Shown: one piece after another, positions 34,961 to 46,933 of the stretch
How positions within the stretch are numbered: position 1 is the stretch's first letter
How the letters are laid out: every line of letters starts with the position of its first letter
Source of the DNA: Syncephalis plumigaleata
Lineage: Eukaryota > Zoopagomycota > Zoopagomycetes > Zoopagales > Piptocephalidaceae
Reading direction: 5' to 3'
NCBI GenBank assembly: GCA_025201365.1
Contig: JAIXMF010000015.1
Span: 248,001 to 312,000 of the forward strand
DNA: 64,000 nucleotides
Program-made: the position numbers and the translations under genes
The notes under the pieces: model-generated
What the model was told of the DNA's origin: nothing
Seen by the model: the letters and a program-made list of their open reading frames with translations, nothing else
Database searches by the model: none

Positions 34961-37740
34961 TTAAACCTGACCCTTAATATCTATTTTCTCAAACTTTTTC
35001 ATACAAATGGCCACGTCCACCAATGCCTTACGTGTGTCCAGTCGACCATTAGGAATATCCAACGAGGATTGCAGACCGTGCTCGCATAAGAATGTCGTGA
35101 AATCCTCGAGTTGCTGGAATCCAAGCTCCTTTTGCACGTACAGTATATCTATATTGGGTAAATAACTTGTAAAGGAAAGAAAGAGAGGAAAGATGGATGA
35201 TTAGTCAAATGAAACCAGCATGTATACATGTAGGAATAAACAACTTACGCGCGACAAATGATAGATAGTGCATTGAGTCGTTCTCGTTCAACGAATTGAT
35301 CCATTAGATAACGACCATAGTTGGGTGCCTTATCGTAAAGACGAAATAGTTTATGATAGTCGGACATGGCAATTGCTGAGCGTACATCAAGAGCATGACG
35401 AACTGCTGGATCGTTTCTCTGTTCAGTGGATATCCTCGCTAATACCGCAATAATATCTAATATGATCGTGGGTTAGAGATAATGATCTAGACAATGTTAA
35501 CTTAGCAATAGCACACGCTTACCTGCACTATTCTTCGTATGTAACATGTATAGAATTCGATAAGCAAGAAACTCCATTTTATCTCCAGGAATATTGTATT
35601 CGTAGAGTTGGCGCAACTGCGTCTGACACTGATTGTATTCACCCAAATCAGCCTAAATAGTATAGTATAACATAACAGTTAGCCATGCTATGCAATTCAC
35701 TTGTCTTCTATGTTCACCACCTACATGTTCTAATGCTAATCGTGCATGGATTTGATAGACTGACACGGTAAATTCATTTTTAATGCGTTGTACCTAATCA
35801 AGAGCGATGTATGAATAACCAGTAATACTATCTCGTTCGATTACTTACCGTCAAATCTTGTCGGACAGCCTTCAACTGATCACATAAATACGCGTAACTT
35901 GCCTTTTCTTGCCACTTTTGACGGATGAATGCCAGTGACTTTTCCAATACTGGTAATGGACGTACAGTGGTGGGATCCGGTGCCTATTATTATTACATTG
36001 GTTACCTTTACCATTACACTATTGACATACTAGCTGCCACTTACTGATGTCAATCTTAGATATCGTTTCTCTAATTGTTGCGATGTTCCTACAATGGTAT
36101 ACTCGTCCCAATCAATAACATCCTATAACATATAGTAGTAGTAATGATTAGTTACGCTATTCTACACATCATACTCTACGCTACATACCTTTGATTGTGC
36201 TTGGGTGTATTTTCGAATATCCTGTTCCACATTGTTTATACTTGCGGTGTTCGATTGGAATCGACGAGCTCGCTTCTCTCGTTTCCAATCTTCCTCTTCA
36301 TGTTTCTCCTTTTGTTCAAACTGTGCTTGATATGCTTTCCTATTAATAACAATGTTAATCATGATATTCAATGCCATCATTAGCTAGCTTACTTTTTCCG
36401 TTTAGCATCTTTCTTAGTGGGTGATGTCGTGCAAACCCTAATAGATACATACATATAGATACATACATTATAGATAGTTATAGTATGAATAACAATGACA
36501 CTTACGATGGTAATGCTCGATTCTCCCAGTCTATTTTATGCAAACGATTTGTTACCTGCGCCTTGTTAATGATGGCATTAAGCTGCTTATCCAGTTTGTT
36601 ATGCTGCTCCACTGGACATGCCTCAAATGCCCGCGTAATATAATCGCTAGTTAAGTATAGTTAATTAGCATGAAAATAATGAAAGTTGTGCAATGCACTT
36701 ACGTAAGACCTGGTGGTGGTCCATTCATTTGCAGTAAAGACTCGGATGCGTTGGCGTTTGTCGTTTTCGCAGCACTATTGTCTTTACTAGAATCTACTCC
36801 TACTTCTCTATTTTCCTCTTCCGCAAATACATTTTTGATAAGCACCTTTGATTGTGGCGTGGACGATTTCACAGCAATGTAGGCAGGCGCTTCATCCTTT
36901 GACGATTTAAACGTGGTACTCGTGGAGGAGTAGGATGTTGCCGTGGCCGCTACACTCGCTTTGTTACCACCGGCCACATTCACGCCGTTTGACCATTTAT
37001 TGTTATTGTTATTGTATGATCGAGTGTCGGCATAGCCACCACTTGTAACATTGGTGCCTTGTAAACTTACAGTATTGTAATTATTATTACCATAACCATT
37101 AGCAGTATCTGTCTTTCCTTTTGCATCACTGCCTGCTACCGCACCATTGTCATTATGTGATCCGTAATTCATACCTGTATTATATCCTGATGCGGAATAG
37201 TCATACCCATGAGTATGATAGTAGTTACTACTACTACTACTACTAGTGCTATTATTATTATTTGAGCCATAATAATTATAATGCTGATTGCCTTGATAGT
37301 TACTATAATCATAGTGGCCACTGCCACCACTACCGCACCATATGCGCTGCCATTATAATTCTGATTGACAGCGTAGCCTGCATGATCACCATATTGACCA
37401 TAGCCTGACTGCTGCCATGCTTGTGAGTAGGCCGCATTGCCGTTGCACTAGATGCATTATAATCATACGAGTAGGCAGCATACTGTCCTCCATGTTGATA
37501 TTGATCATAGCCATTACTACCATGCGGATACGAATAGTAGGATGATGCTGATGCCTCTGAAGCACTAGTGTCAATCGCAACTGCAGCAGCAGCAGGTGTT
37601 ACAGTTGATTTATCAACGGTACCCTTTGATGCATCCACCGTATGAGCAGGCATATGCGTATAGCTAGCGTGGTAGTCGACGTGTGCTGATGAAGGCGTGG
37701 CATACTGTTGCTGAGCATGGTTAGATGTAGCGTTATACAT
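34961..37740 (-). CDS. SAC3/GANP-domain protein of the LENG8/Thp3 type
   Basis: Nuclear mRNA-processing factor: LENG8 and yeast Thp3 carry a SAC3/PCI domain and act with a Csn12-type partner in splicing and mRNA export. The probable start at 37740 ([18 protein letters not shown]) opens a long Tyr/Gly/Gln/Ser-rich disordered region, as in LENG8. Two frame changes in it are repaired by one base each (near 37452 and 37334), giving [20 protein letters not shown] and [19 protein letters not shown]. Then come [20 protein letters not shown] and the basic stretch, followed by the SAC3 domain over small exons. The C-terminal winged-helix part is [20 protein letters not shown] and [20 protein letters not shown]. 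Stop TAA 34961-34963. The frame is also open upstream of 37740, so the start is less sure than the family. Confidence 0.75.
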
Positions 37741-38369
37741 TGTACTAGCTAATACTGCGGGATTCCGCGAACTAATTTGCCACTGGTTATTTTTTGCTTT
37801 GATTAGCTTCTTTTTACGATTAAAAGAAAGTGAGCACGATGGCTGTTTACTATGAGACGTATAAAGATATTGAAGTAGCGTCAATGTCATCCGATGATTC
37901 CAAAGGAGAGAAAGAAGATAGTAATAGATGATCTGCGTTGATGACAATAAAAGAGAGTAAATACCAAAGGTAATAAGTATCACAAGTAGATTTAGTTAAC
38001 TGGATCCACTATATCGTTCTGTTACTGACTAATAAAAGCGTAAAAAGGTAGATCAGTGGAATACATCAATTGAATAACAAGGAAAAAGGGTAAGAAAAGA
38101 AGAGCGAGTATTAGAATGAAAATCGTATGGTCTCGAAGTAAATGAATGCGAGGGCACTCATTCACCTTAGCAATTGATTGGCACAAGTTGATGGGTCAAT
38201 TTCAACTGCATTTCCTGCGTCCTTTAAATCTTCAGTTATCTTTCCTTCCTTTCAGATACGTTTATCATTGTTTGCATTGAGTACAGTCTTACTGCCTCAC
38301 TCTCCACTCTCCACTCTATTCATTGTCTTCCCTTCTTTTCTTGGCTTATTACTGAACTATTGGCTTGTC
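37741..38369. other. Divergent promoter between LENG8-like and syntaxin-6-like genes
   Basis: About 630 bases. The forward strand from about 38220 to 38350 is CT-rich (TTTCCTTCC, CTCTCCACTCTCC) leading into the SNARE start codon. The minus-strand frame is open but low in complexity and is probably leader sequence. Confidence 0.4.
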
Positions 38370-39639
38370 ATGTCGCAGGAAGATCCATTCCTTGTTGTGA
38401 AGGGGTAAGTTGACAATAGGAACATATGGCAAACGTGTAGCGGATGGTAACCAATGGCTGTATACGAGTAGAGACGTGGAAATTGCTCTTACCAATGCCG
38501 ACACGTTTATGCAAAGTTGGCAGCGTATATTACGCACGGTGTCGTCGAATAATCGGAGGAGTTGCGCAGGCTCGTTCCGAGTTGGAAGAATGTCTAAACG
38601 GTATTGAAGAGGATTTGGTCGACCTAACTGAAGCGATGCATATCCTTTATATATATATATAGTCGAATAACGTCATAGTGCTCTATCTATAGCTATAGCG
38701 TTTGTTTGTTTATGCTTAACCAACGATATTTGACTGATTACAGGCTATTGAAGTGAATCCACGTCGTTTCCAAATAACCCAGGTGGAAATGCACCAAAGG
38801 CGTCAATTCATTAATGCAACGCAAGAAACGGTAAAGGTAAGCTGATATGGGTACACGTCATTACACAGTAATAAACATAGTAAACATTATGGATGTGTGT
38901 ACGTAATTAGAAAATGCGCGAGACTATCCTTGTAAAAAGTAAGGATTTCAAGGAATTACACGAGCGTAAGGTAAGATAATCGTGGTGATGTGTTGTTTAA
39001 TATAACAATAGCTGATTTGTTGTTATAATGCCATAGTCACTGTTGCAAGCACGGCGAGATCCAAATAAGCCAGATCAAGTTTCGGTTACAATTGAGGAGA
39101 ACAACATTTATCAGCGTAATAATGAGGATTTCATCGAACAGGAACGTACACAGCAAATGGCAAGTTATAATTAGCGATAATGGCATCATATCAAAGAAAT
39201 AGCTTACCTATTTGTATTCGTACTTGTTATAGATGATTATTGAGCAACAAGATGTACAGCTGGATGCCGTACTTGGTTCAGTAACTAATCTAAAGCAAGT
39301 TGCCTACACTATGAACGATGAACTCGATCGTCATCACATGTACGTAGAATGACTAGAGTAGATGTGTAATTTATTCAGTAATGTTAACATTTGATGACAG
39401 GCTACTGGAAGAGCTGGATGAGCATGTCGATCGTACGCAACTAGGCTTGATCGTGCCAGTGGCAAGGTTAAGGAGATATTACGTAAAAGTCGAGGTAAGT
39501 AAACGAATGAATGAATGAATAATTGTAACTATACCTTACTAATTATGTTCGTTATACATTAGAGAGTCGATCCAATTGCTGTATTACCATTCTAATTATC
39601 GTTCTTATTATTCTATTGATATTGGTTATTACCATCTAG
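38370..39639 (+). CDS. Syntaxin-6/Tlg1-like Qc-SNARE
   Basis: Tail-anchored SNARE of the trans-Golgi network and endosomes, mediating retrograde fusion with Stx16/Tlg2 and Vti1. Starts MSQEDPFLVVKG, almost the syntaxin-6 opening, with exon 1 only 35 nt (38370-38404). The Habc region is NADTFMQSWQRILRTVSS, then, after two apparent missing bases near 38553 and 38564, EELAQARSELEECLNGIEED. EVNPRRFQITQVEMHQRRQF continues it. The SNARE motif spans EEQDVQLDAVLGSVTNLKQV-type sequence through DELDRHHMLLEELDEHVDRT, with central Gln in MIIEQQDVQ, then a slip near 39453. The C-terminal anchor is NCCITILIIVLIILLILVIT. The intron after LTEA (about 38630-38743) lacks a clear GT donor at the expected junction. 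Vps45, which regulates the partner SNARE, is encoded 18 kb downstream. Confidence 0.88.
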
Positions 39640-39828
39640 GACACGTATATTTATAGGATAATAAATAGTATGATTTGTTAATAGTTTCATTACATTAGTA
39701 TTATTGAACATTTATGATATGTTAGTTAACTCTTATTTATTGAATATTGTGTTGTTATTGACTAATGTTATGGTAATGATCATGATGATGTACTTATCCT
39801 ATTCGATGCTAATGATCTATTCCATAAA

Positions 39829-40832
39829 TCAGATCCTTAACAACGAGTAGTCCGACCAATGCGATACAATGGCAATCAGTATCGTGTATACTAGATTGAC
39901 CATGGCCGGTTTAACTTTTGTCTCCATGACAGAAGAAGAAGAGGATGATGGTGATGATGTTGTAGTCTTGGCCGGTTTCTTTGACTGTTTCTCTTGTTCC
40001 GCTATAGCTTCATTTAAGGCGTCGGTCAACGATTGATCTACAATAGTATTGTGATCTTTCGATAGACGAATGCCGTCTCGAGTGCTTCTACCGCTTCGTC
40101 GTATTCTTCTAATTTCATTAAAACCGTACCTATATCATTATGTTTATCATTAATTGCTGTATCACTTGTGTATCATTCTTACTACTAATCACCTACCCAA
40201 ACGATAATGACCCTTGGGCCATTCCGGTCGTAGTTGCGTGCATTGTTCGGCGTGGAAGCGTGCCTCTTTATAATTGCCGTGACGTAGCATCGCTTGACAT
40301 GCATTAGCGTGCAATAAATGATTATTCGGATCTAAACCTAATGCCTCGCAATAAGCGAGAATGGCTTGATCAAAAGCACCCGCTTGGAAATGCTTATTGC
40401 CAGTGTTTTCAGTTGCTGTACTCGCTCCTCATCGGTTGCCTCGCCCGCACCGCCCGATTCCTTCTTCTTCGCGTATTCCTCCTCAATGGTCGCTCTACGT
40501 GCTAGCATACGCTTGCAGTCGTCGTGTCGTTTCAATTCATTGTACGCTTTAGCAAGTCGAACACAGGCAGCTCCATGATAGGTAGAGCAGTTCGGTACGA
40601 TACCCTCCTCGATAGGGCCGTCGGGCAAGTCGAGGATAGCTAACGCGTCGGGAAGTGCCGCTGCCCACCGCTCCTCCTGAAGATAGCACGTAGAACGGCT
40701 AAGTAGCGGCATAGGGTGGTGCGGCAGCAGTTGGTGCAATTCGCTGAATGCCTTTCTTGCGCCTACAAAGTTCTCGGCGTCAACGAGCTTCTGGGCACGT
40801 TCCAATAGTTGTTGTACTTGATTCTGAGCCAT
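39829..40832 (-). CDS. TPR-repeat protein with a C-terminal hydrophobic segment
   Basis: Cochaperone-like tetratricopeptide repeat protein. Start MAQNQVQQLLERAQKLVDAE gives a first TPR pair (ENFVGARKAFSELHQLLPHH, PLLSRSTCYLQEERWAAALP). A Lys/Glu linker (RATIEEEYAKKKESGG) follows. After adding one G near 40411 the second block reads NTGNKHFQAGAFDQAILAYC, NNHLLHANACQAMLRHGNYK and CTQLRPEWPKGHYRLG, as in STI1/TTC-type TPR domains that bind the EEVD tail of Hsp70 or Hsp90. After SLTDALNEAIAEQEKQSKKP and a serine run, the end is PAMVNLVYTILIAIVSHWSD, a single hydrophobic stretch that could anchor it in a membrane. Stop TGA 39829-39831. The client is unknown. Confidence 0.75.
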
Positions 40833-40999
40833 GTTCCGTATATTATGGCAGTAAGAGTGAAAAGAAGGAGATAAAAAGTATCGATTTGAGGAATGGCCTT
40901 CCAATCGGGGCTCTCATTGGAACAATAGAACTCAGCTAGATGGTTTTACTTTTCCAGTTTAGGAAAGACTCCGTAATTGTTACGGTTAATACGTTTTTT

Positions 41000-41027
41000 A
41001 ACCGATTAGCGCTATTAGTCTTTAACT
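41000..41027 (+). repeat. 28-nt direct repeat, copy 1
   Basis: AACCGATTAGCGCTATTAGT and the next eight bases, 25 of 28 identical to 42337-42364. It lies just outside the left inverted repeat. Confidence 0.6.
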
Positions 41028-41040
41028 ACTATGTTTGTTA

Positions 41041-41110
41041 ACTATAATTAAATAAATTATTTATTAATAAATGTGCAGAATTTTGTAATGGAGTGTTAAT
41101 AAATTTATTG
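41041..41110 (+). repeat. Left copy of a 70-nt AT-rich inverted repeat
   Basis: This stretch, beginning ACTATAATTAAATAAATTAT, matches the reverse complement of 43751-43820 over the full 70 nt with five differences. Identity drops outside. The pair faces inward around the coiled-coil gene at 42518-43381. Confidence 0.75.
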
Positions 41111-42336
41111 ACTTTTATTAATGCCATTCTTTATGATTTCCTCCTATCTTTCCCTTCATTTTGTTAATGCTCCCATTAACAGCTTTGTTAACTTTTATTC
41201 ATTTCACTTTCCCCACTATCTCATCCCCCCTTCGTCCGTTCATTCACTCGTTCCATAATCACGTAACTATTACCGTGACACTCATAGACGATAGCAATGC
41301 TCGTTAACACACACACTCGTCTATTGCTTTTTATTCTTTTATTCGTCCTCTGACCACACATACACCACCACAACTCATGCTTTTCCTCTTACTCCACCTT
41401 CGTTCACAGTCATATACAGGCTATGCTTAGCTGCAAGCATATACTACTTGTCTTTGTGTTGTTCTCGGTCGGTCGTCTTATTCCCGTCTAGTCTGCCGCT
41501 TTGCCACTGACTACTTGTCGATTATGTTGATTGTATGTCGCGTACTCGTATTTTGTATCGCTACTCGTCGACAGTCTCACTCCAATATGTATACTCTGTC
41601 ATAAGCACACTTTGCTCCTCACGCTGTGTAGTAATTGGTTCTTTATTCGTTGTCGATCAACGTGGCATATACCCCACTGGGTCTTTCATACTGGTCTATC
41701 CTCTATTCAGTTCTCTCTTTCTCGCTCTCTTGTCTACTTGCTTGCGACAATCCTTTGCCCTCACTCGTGTATTTCTATTGTTTCATGCCGTGTCCTTTAT
41801 TCACGACGTTTGCTTGCCGCGTTGTACCACTTTATTCGCGTTGACTTGCTGATCATTGCTTGTAGTATGTGGGGACACGTACGCATACGTAACACTCGCG
41901 CTATGCATTAGGCACCACCCTTGCTTGCCAGCATACAACGTCTCCACTCGCTGCTTTGCACTACTTACTCGTGCTTTATAAATATATGCAAGTACGCGGT
42001 ACTCGTGTTAATTACTAGCCAGTGCTGTTTGTTTATCTGATTGCGACATGTATACGTAACAAACACTACGCCCTCTACTCGTGCGTTGTGAAAGTACGCG
42101 TACATACATAATGTCCGCGCTAACTACTACCCATTACGTCGCTTAGCACTTTGTATTTGTAGTGGTACTGTCTGACATTTTATTGCACGTTGTCAATGTG
42201 CCGAGTAACTCCTATATGATGGATATATCTTTATTTGCATAGTATATATCAATAGCTAACATGGCACTAATAGAGGGTAATAACGGCATTAGTACATCCA
42301 TTCATTGATCATTAGCATGCTATTACAGATGTCTCC

Positions 42337-42364
42337 AACCGATTAACGCTGTTAGTCATTAACT
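42337..42364 (+). repeat. 28-nt direct repeat, copy 2
   Basis: Direct partner of 41000-41027 with three differences. It is followed by TTATTAATAAAT, also present inside the inverted repeat, so the repeats may belong to one family. Confidence 0.6.
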
Positions 42365-42517
42365 TTTGTTCTTATTAATAAATATCCATGGTATGACTAG
42401 TACATTATAATGATAATGCTAGATTATCAGATAGATATCATAAATAATGCTTATCTGGCATCAAGCATGTATAGGTAACAATTGGCTAACACATCTTTAT
42501 TACATGTAGTATTAAGT

Positions 42518-43381
42518 TCAGTACTTAAATTTAAAAAAAGGAATATTAGGATCTATTATACCCATAAGATCTTTTTCTTTAGATACATTGTTCGTCAAGC
42601 TGTAATTTAAATACTTCCAAATATCATTATAGCTCATAATAAGGTGTTTGCGCATATCTTGCCATTCAAATGAATAAAATCCATCAGCATTTCTACTCGC
42701 CTCTTCTATTACATACTTTGCTTGTTTGCCAGAGTCTACTAGCGCTTGTAATAAAACATCGATAACTTCATCGTATTCCCTTTGCTTTGTGAATGTTCCT
42801 CAATACGAGTATTTAGCTTAGCCACTTCCTTCTTCTTTTCCTCATCCAAATACTGTTCTTGCGTATCCAATTCCTCTTCTGTTGTCCAGTTCTTCCTTTT
42901 GTTGCTCATTCCTTCATACGATTATATAATTCCATATGTCTCTGCCTAATCTCTTTTTCGGCTTTAGCATTTTCTCTTGTGCTTCTTTAAGTTCTTCTTT
43001 TGCTTGACATAGTTGCTTATTGATGTCATTAACTTCATTCTGTTTAGTAGCATTATCCAGTTGTTGTTGCTGCGTACTAAGCTTAATGCTGTACATTTCC
43101 TGTTGTTGATGACTCCTCTCCTCTTCTAATTGATTTATACGATTAGACTGCTCCTTGTTTGTTTCCTTAGCCACGGTAAGTTGCTCTTTTAGTTGAGCTT
43201 TCTCCCAATACAGCTCACCAATGGTTTGCATGAATTTAATCTGCTCATCTTTCGATGCACGTAGCTCATTTTTTAATTGAGCATTCTCTTCGAACAGCTG
43301 TAGCATCCTACTATCCATTGTTTCGTTCACCAGTTGTTCTTCTTCCTCTGAATTTAATTCGCTGGTTACTTCTTGCTTCAT
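42518..43381 (-). CDS. Unknown coiled-coil protein with a compact C-terminal region
   Basis: Starts MKQEVTSELNSEEEEQLVNE and is almost wholly a Glu/Lys/Gln-rich coiled coil (LFEENAQLKNELRASKDEQI, EKAQLKEQLTVAKETNKEQS). As written the frame ends at 42914. Three one-base slips within A-runs (near 42971, 42899 and 42795) join it to further coil (MSNKRKNWTTEEELDTQEQY) and a non-coil tail: REYDEVIDVLLQALVDSGKQ, EEASRNADGFYSFEWQDMRK and SYNDIWKYLNYSLTNNV, ending at TGA 42518-42520. The continued open frame of good composition argues for a real protein of about 290 residues. No family is recognised. It is intronless, unlike most neighbours, and lies inside an inverted repeat pair. Confidence 0.6.
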
Positions 43382-44041
43382 AGCCTAATCCCTTAGAATA
43401 AGATATTCAAGCATGTACTGTGGTCTTAACTTGAAAGATAATGCAATGAGAATAAGGAGAAGAAAGTGCTTAAGTAATAATAGTCAACTACAAAACGTGC
43501 TATGTAAGCATTTAATAGCATCGAGTGCAATCTTCCGCCCTTTTAAATCTATAATTTGTTCTCCTTATCCGTTCTATACATAACTCCTTTTCTTTACTCC
43601 TTATCAGCTATTGATAGCAATAACGCTTTCGTCGCAAGTGGCTATGGTTATGCGAGTAGCTATGATTATGCAACATGTTAAACATAAATCTCCATTTCTC
43701 ATTATTGACTAATGTATAAACTCTTAGTTTTCTTTATTAGCCAATATAAACAATAAATTTATTAACATCCCATTACAAAATTCTACACCTTTATTAATAA
43801 ATAATCTATTTAATTATAGTCAATAAATGTTAATAACTAGATTAGAAAATAATTATATTAGTATGAAAACATAATTGTTCATGTAGTTCACTATAGTAGG
43901 TATGACACTTTTATTTGGCTTTATACTACTTTATCAAAATAAATGACAACTCAACCATGTAAGCAAACATAGTTGGTAGATAAAGGGGAGTTGCTTAAGT
44001 ATATGGCATGCGTAAATACAACAATGTACATGATTAGGTAA
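43382..44041. other. Intergenic, AT-rich, contains right inverted repeat
   Basis: Presumed promoter of the coiled-coil gene and 3' flank of the Mad3 gene. Apart from the inverted repeat at 43751-43820 nothing is recognised. Confidence 0.4.
43751..43820 (-). repeat. Right copy of a 70-nt AT-rich inverted repeat
   Basis: Reverse-complement partner of 41041-41110, about 93 percent identical by direct comparison and 2.7 kb away. It could be the terminus of a non-autonomous element or a dispersed AT-rich repeat. No target-site duplication was recognised. Confidence 0.75.
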
Positions 44042-46933
44042 TTATTCGTTTGATTCTTTCGTATCGTTCTGCGATAGCAAGAATGGCGGTGTGAGCAATT
44101 CATCATCTAGCGTGTCGTCTAGAGCTGATGAATCCTCCGGCTGCTCACGTAAACTTGCTAGTTGAGCAGTAGGCATTAGTTCTGAACGATAATAGCTATT
44201 TGTATGGTGGATAGATCTTTCACTTGTCTCGGTAATTGGTGTTAATACTGGTAACTGTGCTACTGGTATCCGATGTTCATGTTGCGGCTTTGGTGTCGAG
44301 TATGAATTAGATGTTGCTTGATTTGCTGGTGTGCTTGCACTAGTTACGTGTGGTGGGTATGGTGTTGAGCAGATAGCGTTATGATGCGAGAAGTTAATAG
44401 TGAAATCATCATCTTGATGTAGTTCTAATGTTTTATCGGATGATGCTTGTTCTCGCATTAGATTCAAGCGAAGCGTAATGTCATCCTCCTCTATTTCTTC
44501 GTCGAATTCGTCGCTTAAATGGCCGCTTGCATCAAGATAATTTAATAAAGGATCCGGGTGAGGTTGTTGTGATGTTGTCCATGACTCGAGTATTTCTTCT
44601 TTTTGTTGTTGTCCATTAGGAGACAGAAGAGCTAGTGGAGATTGGTGTCCATCTGCTGATTCGTATTGTACTTGGATGGCGGTGGATGACAGTCGGTTAT
44701 CTCCTTATTGTTTGCTTGTTCTCCTCATATAATGATGGATCCAATGGTGCTGGTTGTGTCACCGCTGATTCCGCCGCATCAGCATTGTTGCAGTGGATTG
44801 GAGACTAGCTGGTTCAGATTGTACAATATGCGAAGATGTGTTCGTACTAGCCGCCTCTTCTCGCTTTTCTTCCTCGGCATTGAAAGGATTCGATGGAGTT
44901 GGCTCCGCCTCATCGGTCTCATCGCAGTAGACTTGAAGTTTGGTGCACTTGGGTTGCTTAACAAGTTCAGCTGCCCATTCGGCAACCTTCGTATCCTCCT
45001 TGCTATGGACAGGTTCTGCGCGATCTCTCTCATGGCGTAATGGTTGATTGAACATCTCCAGCACTTCCGCTAATGCATTTTTGGTGTTGATGGTAGGTGA
45101 GGGAGGCATATAACGATTTGAACTCTGTTTCTTGACAGGAGACGGTCTCTTCAATTCTAATACAAATGGTTAACGCATATTGAATAAACATATAATAATT
45201 ACTCACCTTCTTCTTCTTCTTCTTCTATCTCTTTTTCTTCCTCTCTTAATTGTGGTAACGCTGGCTTCTTCGATAAGCTTAAGAAAGCAGCGCGTACTCT
45301 TCAAACGATCTCTCTTCACCATTATGATTCAAAGTTCCATGTTGGCCACTATAATCTCTCTCTTTGATGCTACTTCTGCTTTACGCTCAGTAGGTGGTTT
45401 GACTGCCGCTTTAGCTTCTTTATCGGCTGCATCTTCAGAGTGTATATAATGCAATGGATCACGCTTAAGCAATGTCGATTGAGATGGCGAGTCTTCTTTT
45501 TGCGATCGTGTTGGAATATCATGACTTGGTGTCTTCGGTGCTTCATCCAAAGTATCCTGCTGTCAAATTGTGTTAGTCTAAAGCCGACTGTTGGCCATCT
45601 AGTCATTACTTACCTCATCTTCATAAACTTTGAACTTTGTGAATTTCTTAGGTGGAACTGGTCCCATCTTAAGCGGTTTTCGCCAGCTGTCGAATGCTGC
45701 TTCATTCTCCTTGATTCGACCAGCTTCTGTGCCCAAATCATCCCATGGTGCTTGATTTTCACCATCGACAGCAGCAGCAGCAGTAGTAGTATCAGGCGGT
45801 GGTATATTCTCTTGATCCACATAAACCTGGAGTCGACGTTTGCCGCTCTCATTCGCAATGTTAGCTGGTTCATGGTGAACAGATGAAGCTGGCTGATAAT
45901 TAAGTGGAGCGATCTGCTCGCTCAATACACCGCGACCGAATTGACGAACAATAGGCTGCTGTTCCACTAATAACGGCTTGTTCACATCCTTCTTCTTCAT
46001 TGCATCCGATATATCTACCACTAAATCGGATTCGGACGGTGTAACTCCAGCTAGGAACATGCGAGCACGGAAGAGACTGAACTTTTCCTTAATTCGCGTA
46101 AGTGGTTGAGCAGATCGATTAATTCCTAGTTTGTAGTAGAGCTCGGCCTCATGCCACCTATAAATAGAGCGTGGTTAGCATGCGTTAGTATAACTAGAAT
46201 TATCGACAGTTTTACTAGCGCCTACATCTTTTTCTTCTCTAGATATTCGGCATATTCCTCGTAGAACGCTGCTTGCTTCTGTCCGATGTTGTTCGCTTCC
46301 AGATACTTGTACACGACAAGAGGATCGCTGACAAGCTCGGCGTACATTAGCCAGAGACGTACGTAGCGTGGATCATTCGTATAGCGATCACATTTACGGA
46401 ACTTGCGTGTGCATCGTTCAACAATACAAGAAGCTTGCTTGCGTAGCTATTGCCTTCGGGATAACTCTGCAGCGTCCAGTCCACGTATCGTTGATATACC
46501 TCCAATGGATCATCAAGTTCGTCGGCATTGCTGATCTCCTCTTCAAATCTAGCACGCTGCTCTTCAAGCACAGCTGCACGTTTCTTCTCCGGTGTGGAAA
46601 ACAGGTCGACCAGGGCTGCGGCACTTCGACCACTCTTCAGCGGTATGATATTCTCTTTATGTCTTTCAATGTCCTCCAGATCAACTACACGCGGTACAGG
46701 TCCACGTTCGCTATTGTCCGGCGTAGTCGGTGCAGGTATACGGGTCTTGGTTGGAGTAATGCGGATTCGCTTTGGTTCAGGGCCGTACGCTTCTTCTTCT
46801 CCTCCTCGTACAGGGTCGTCGCCAGGCTTGTACTCGGGAGCAGTGGATGTCGTTGGGAGTTGGCGTATTCGGGTAGGTTAGAATCGCGCGCGGGAGTGCC
46901 ATCGGCACGGTAAGAAATAAGTGAATCTGTCAT
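44042..46933 (-). CDS. Mad3/BubR1-like spindle checkpoint protein, no kinase domain
   Basis: Spindle assembly checkpoint component that holds APC/C-Cdc20 inactive as part of the mitotic checkpoint complex. Start MTDSLISYRADGTPARDSNL. A KEN box lies in EDIERHKENIIPLKSGRSAA, the usual Mad3 setting. The Mad3/BUB1 region I TPR follows (DDPLEVYQRYVDWTLQSYPE; YTNDPRYVRLWLMYAELVSD; FYEEYAEYLEKKKMWHEAEL). Downstream are QVYVDQENIPPP, FKVYEDE and LQVYCDE, three copies of a VYxDE-type motif. TINTKNALAEVLEMFNQPL resembles the conserved CD1-like motif of Bub1/Mad3 proteins. The C-terminus is disordered and ends TPPFLLSQNDTKESNE, so there is no kinase. Frame slips (for example near 46355, giving VERCTRKFRKCDRYTNDP, and near 46885) fit single missing bases. 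Confidence 0.85.

Larger units (their letters stand above)
40833..42517. other. Intergenic region with AT-rich repeats
   Basis: About 1.7 kb without a supported gene. It contains the left copy of a 70-nt inverted repeat (41041-41110) and two direct copies of a 28-nt motif. 41.2-42.0 kb is CT-rich and gives several overlapping chance frames. GTTAATG and CATTAAC half-sites recur, for example a small hairpin near 41163-41180. Confidence 0.45.

Noticed and set aside
41531-41911. Plus-strand frame of 126 codons
   Set aside because: Three overlapping frames are open at once in CT-rich sequence, with Cys/Leu/Ser/Tyr-rich products and no recognisable domain.
41041-43820. Calling the inverted repeat unit a DNA transposon
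   Set aside because: No transposase-like catalytic motifs in the enclosed gene and no target-site duplication seen.
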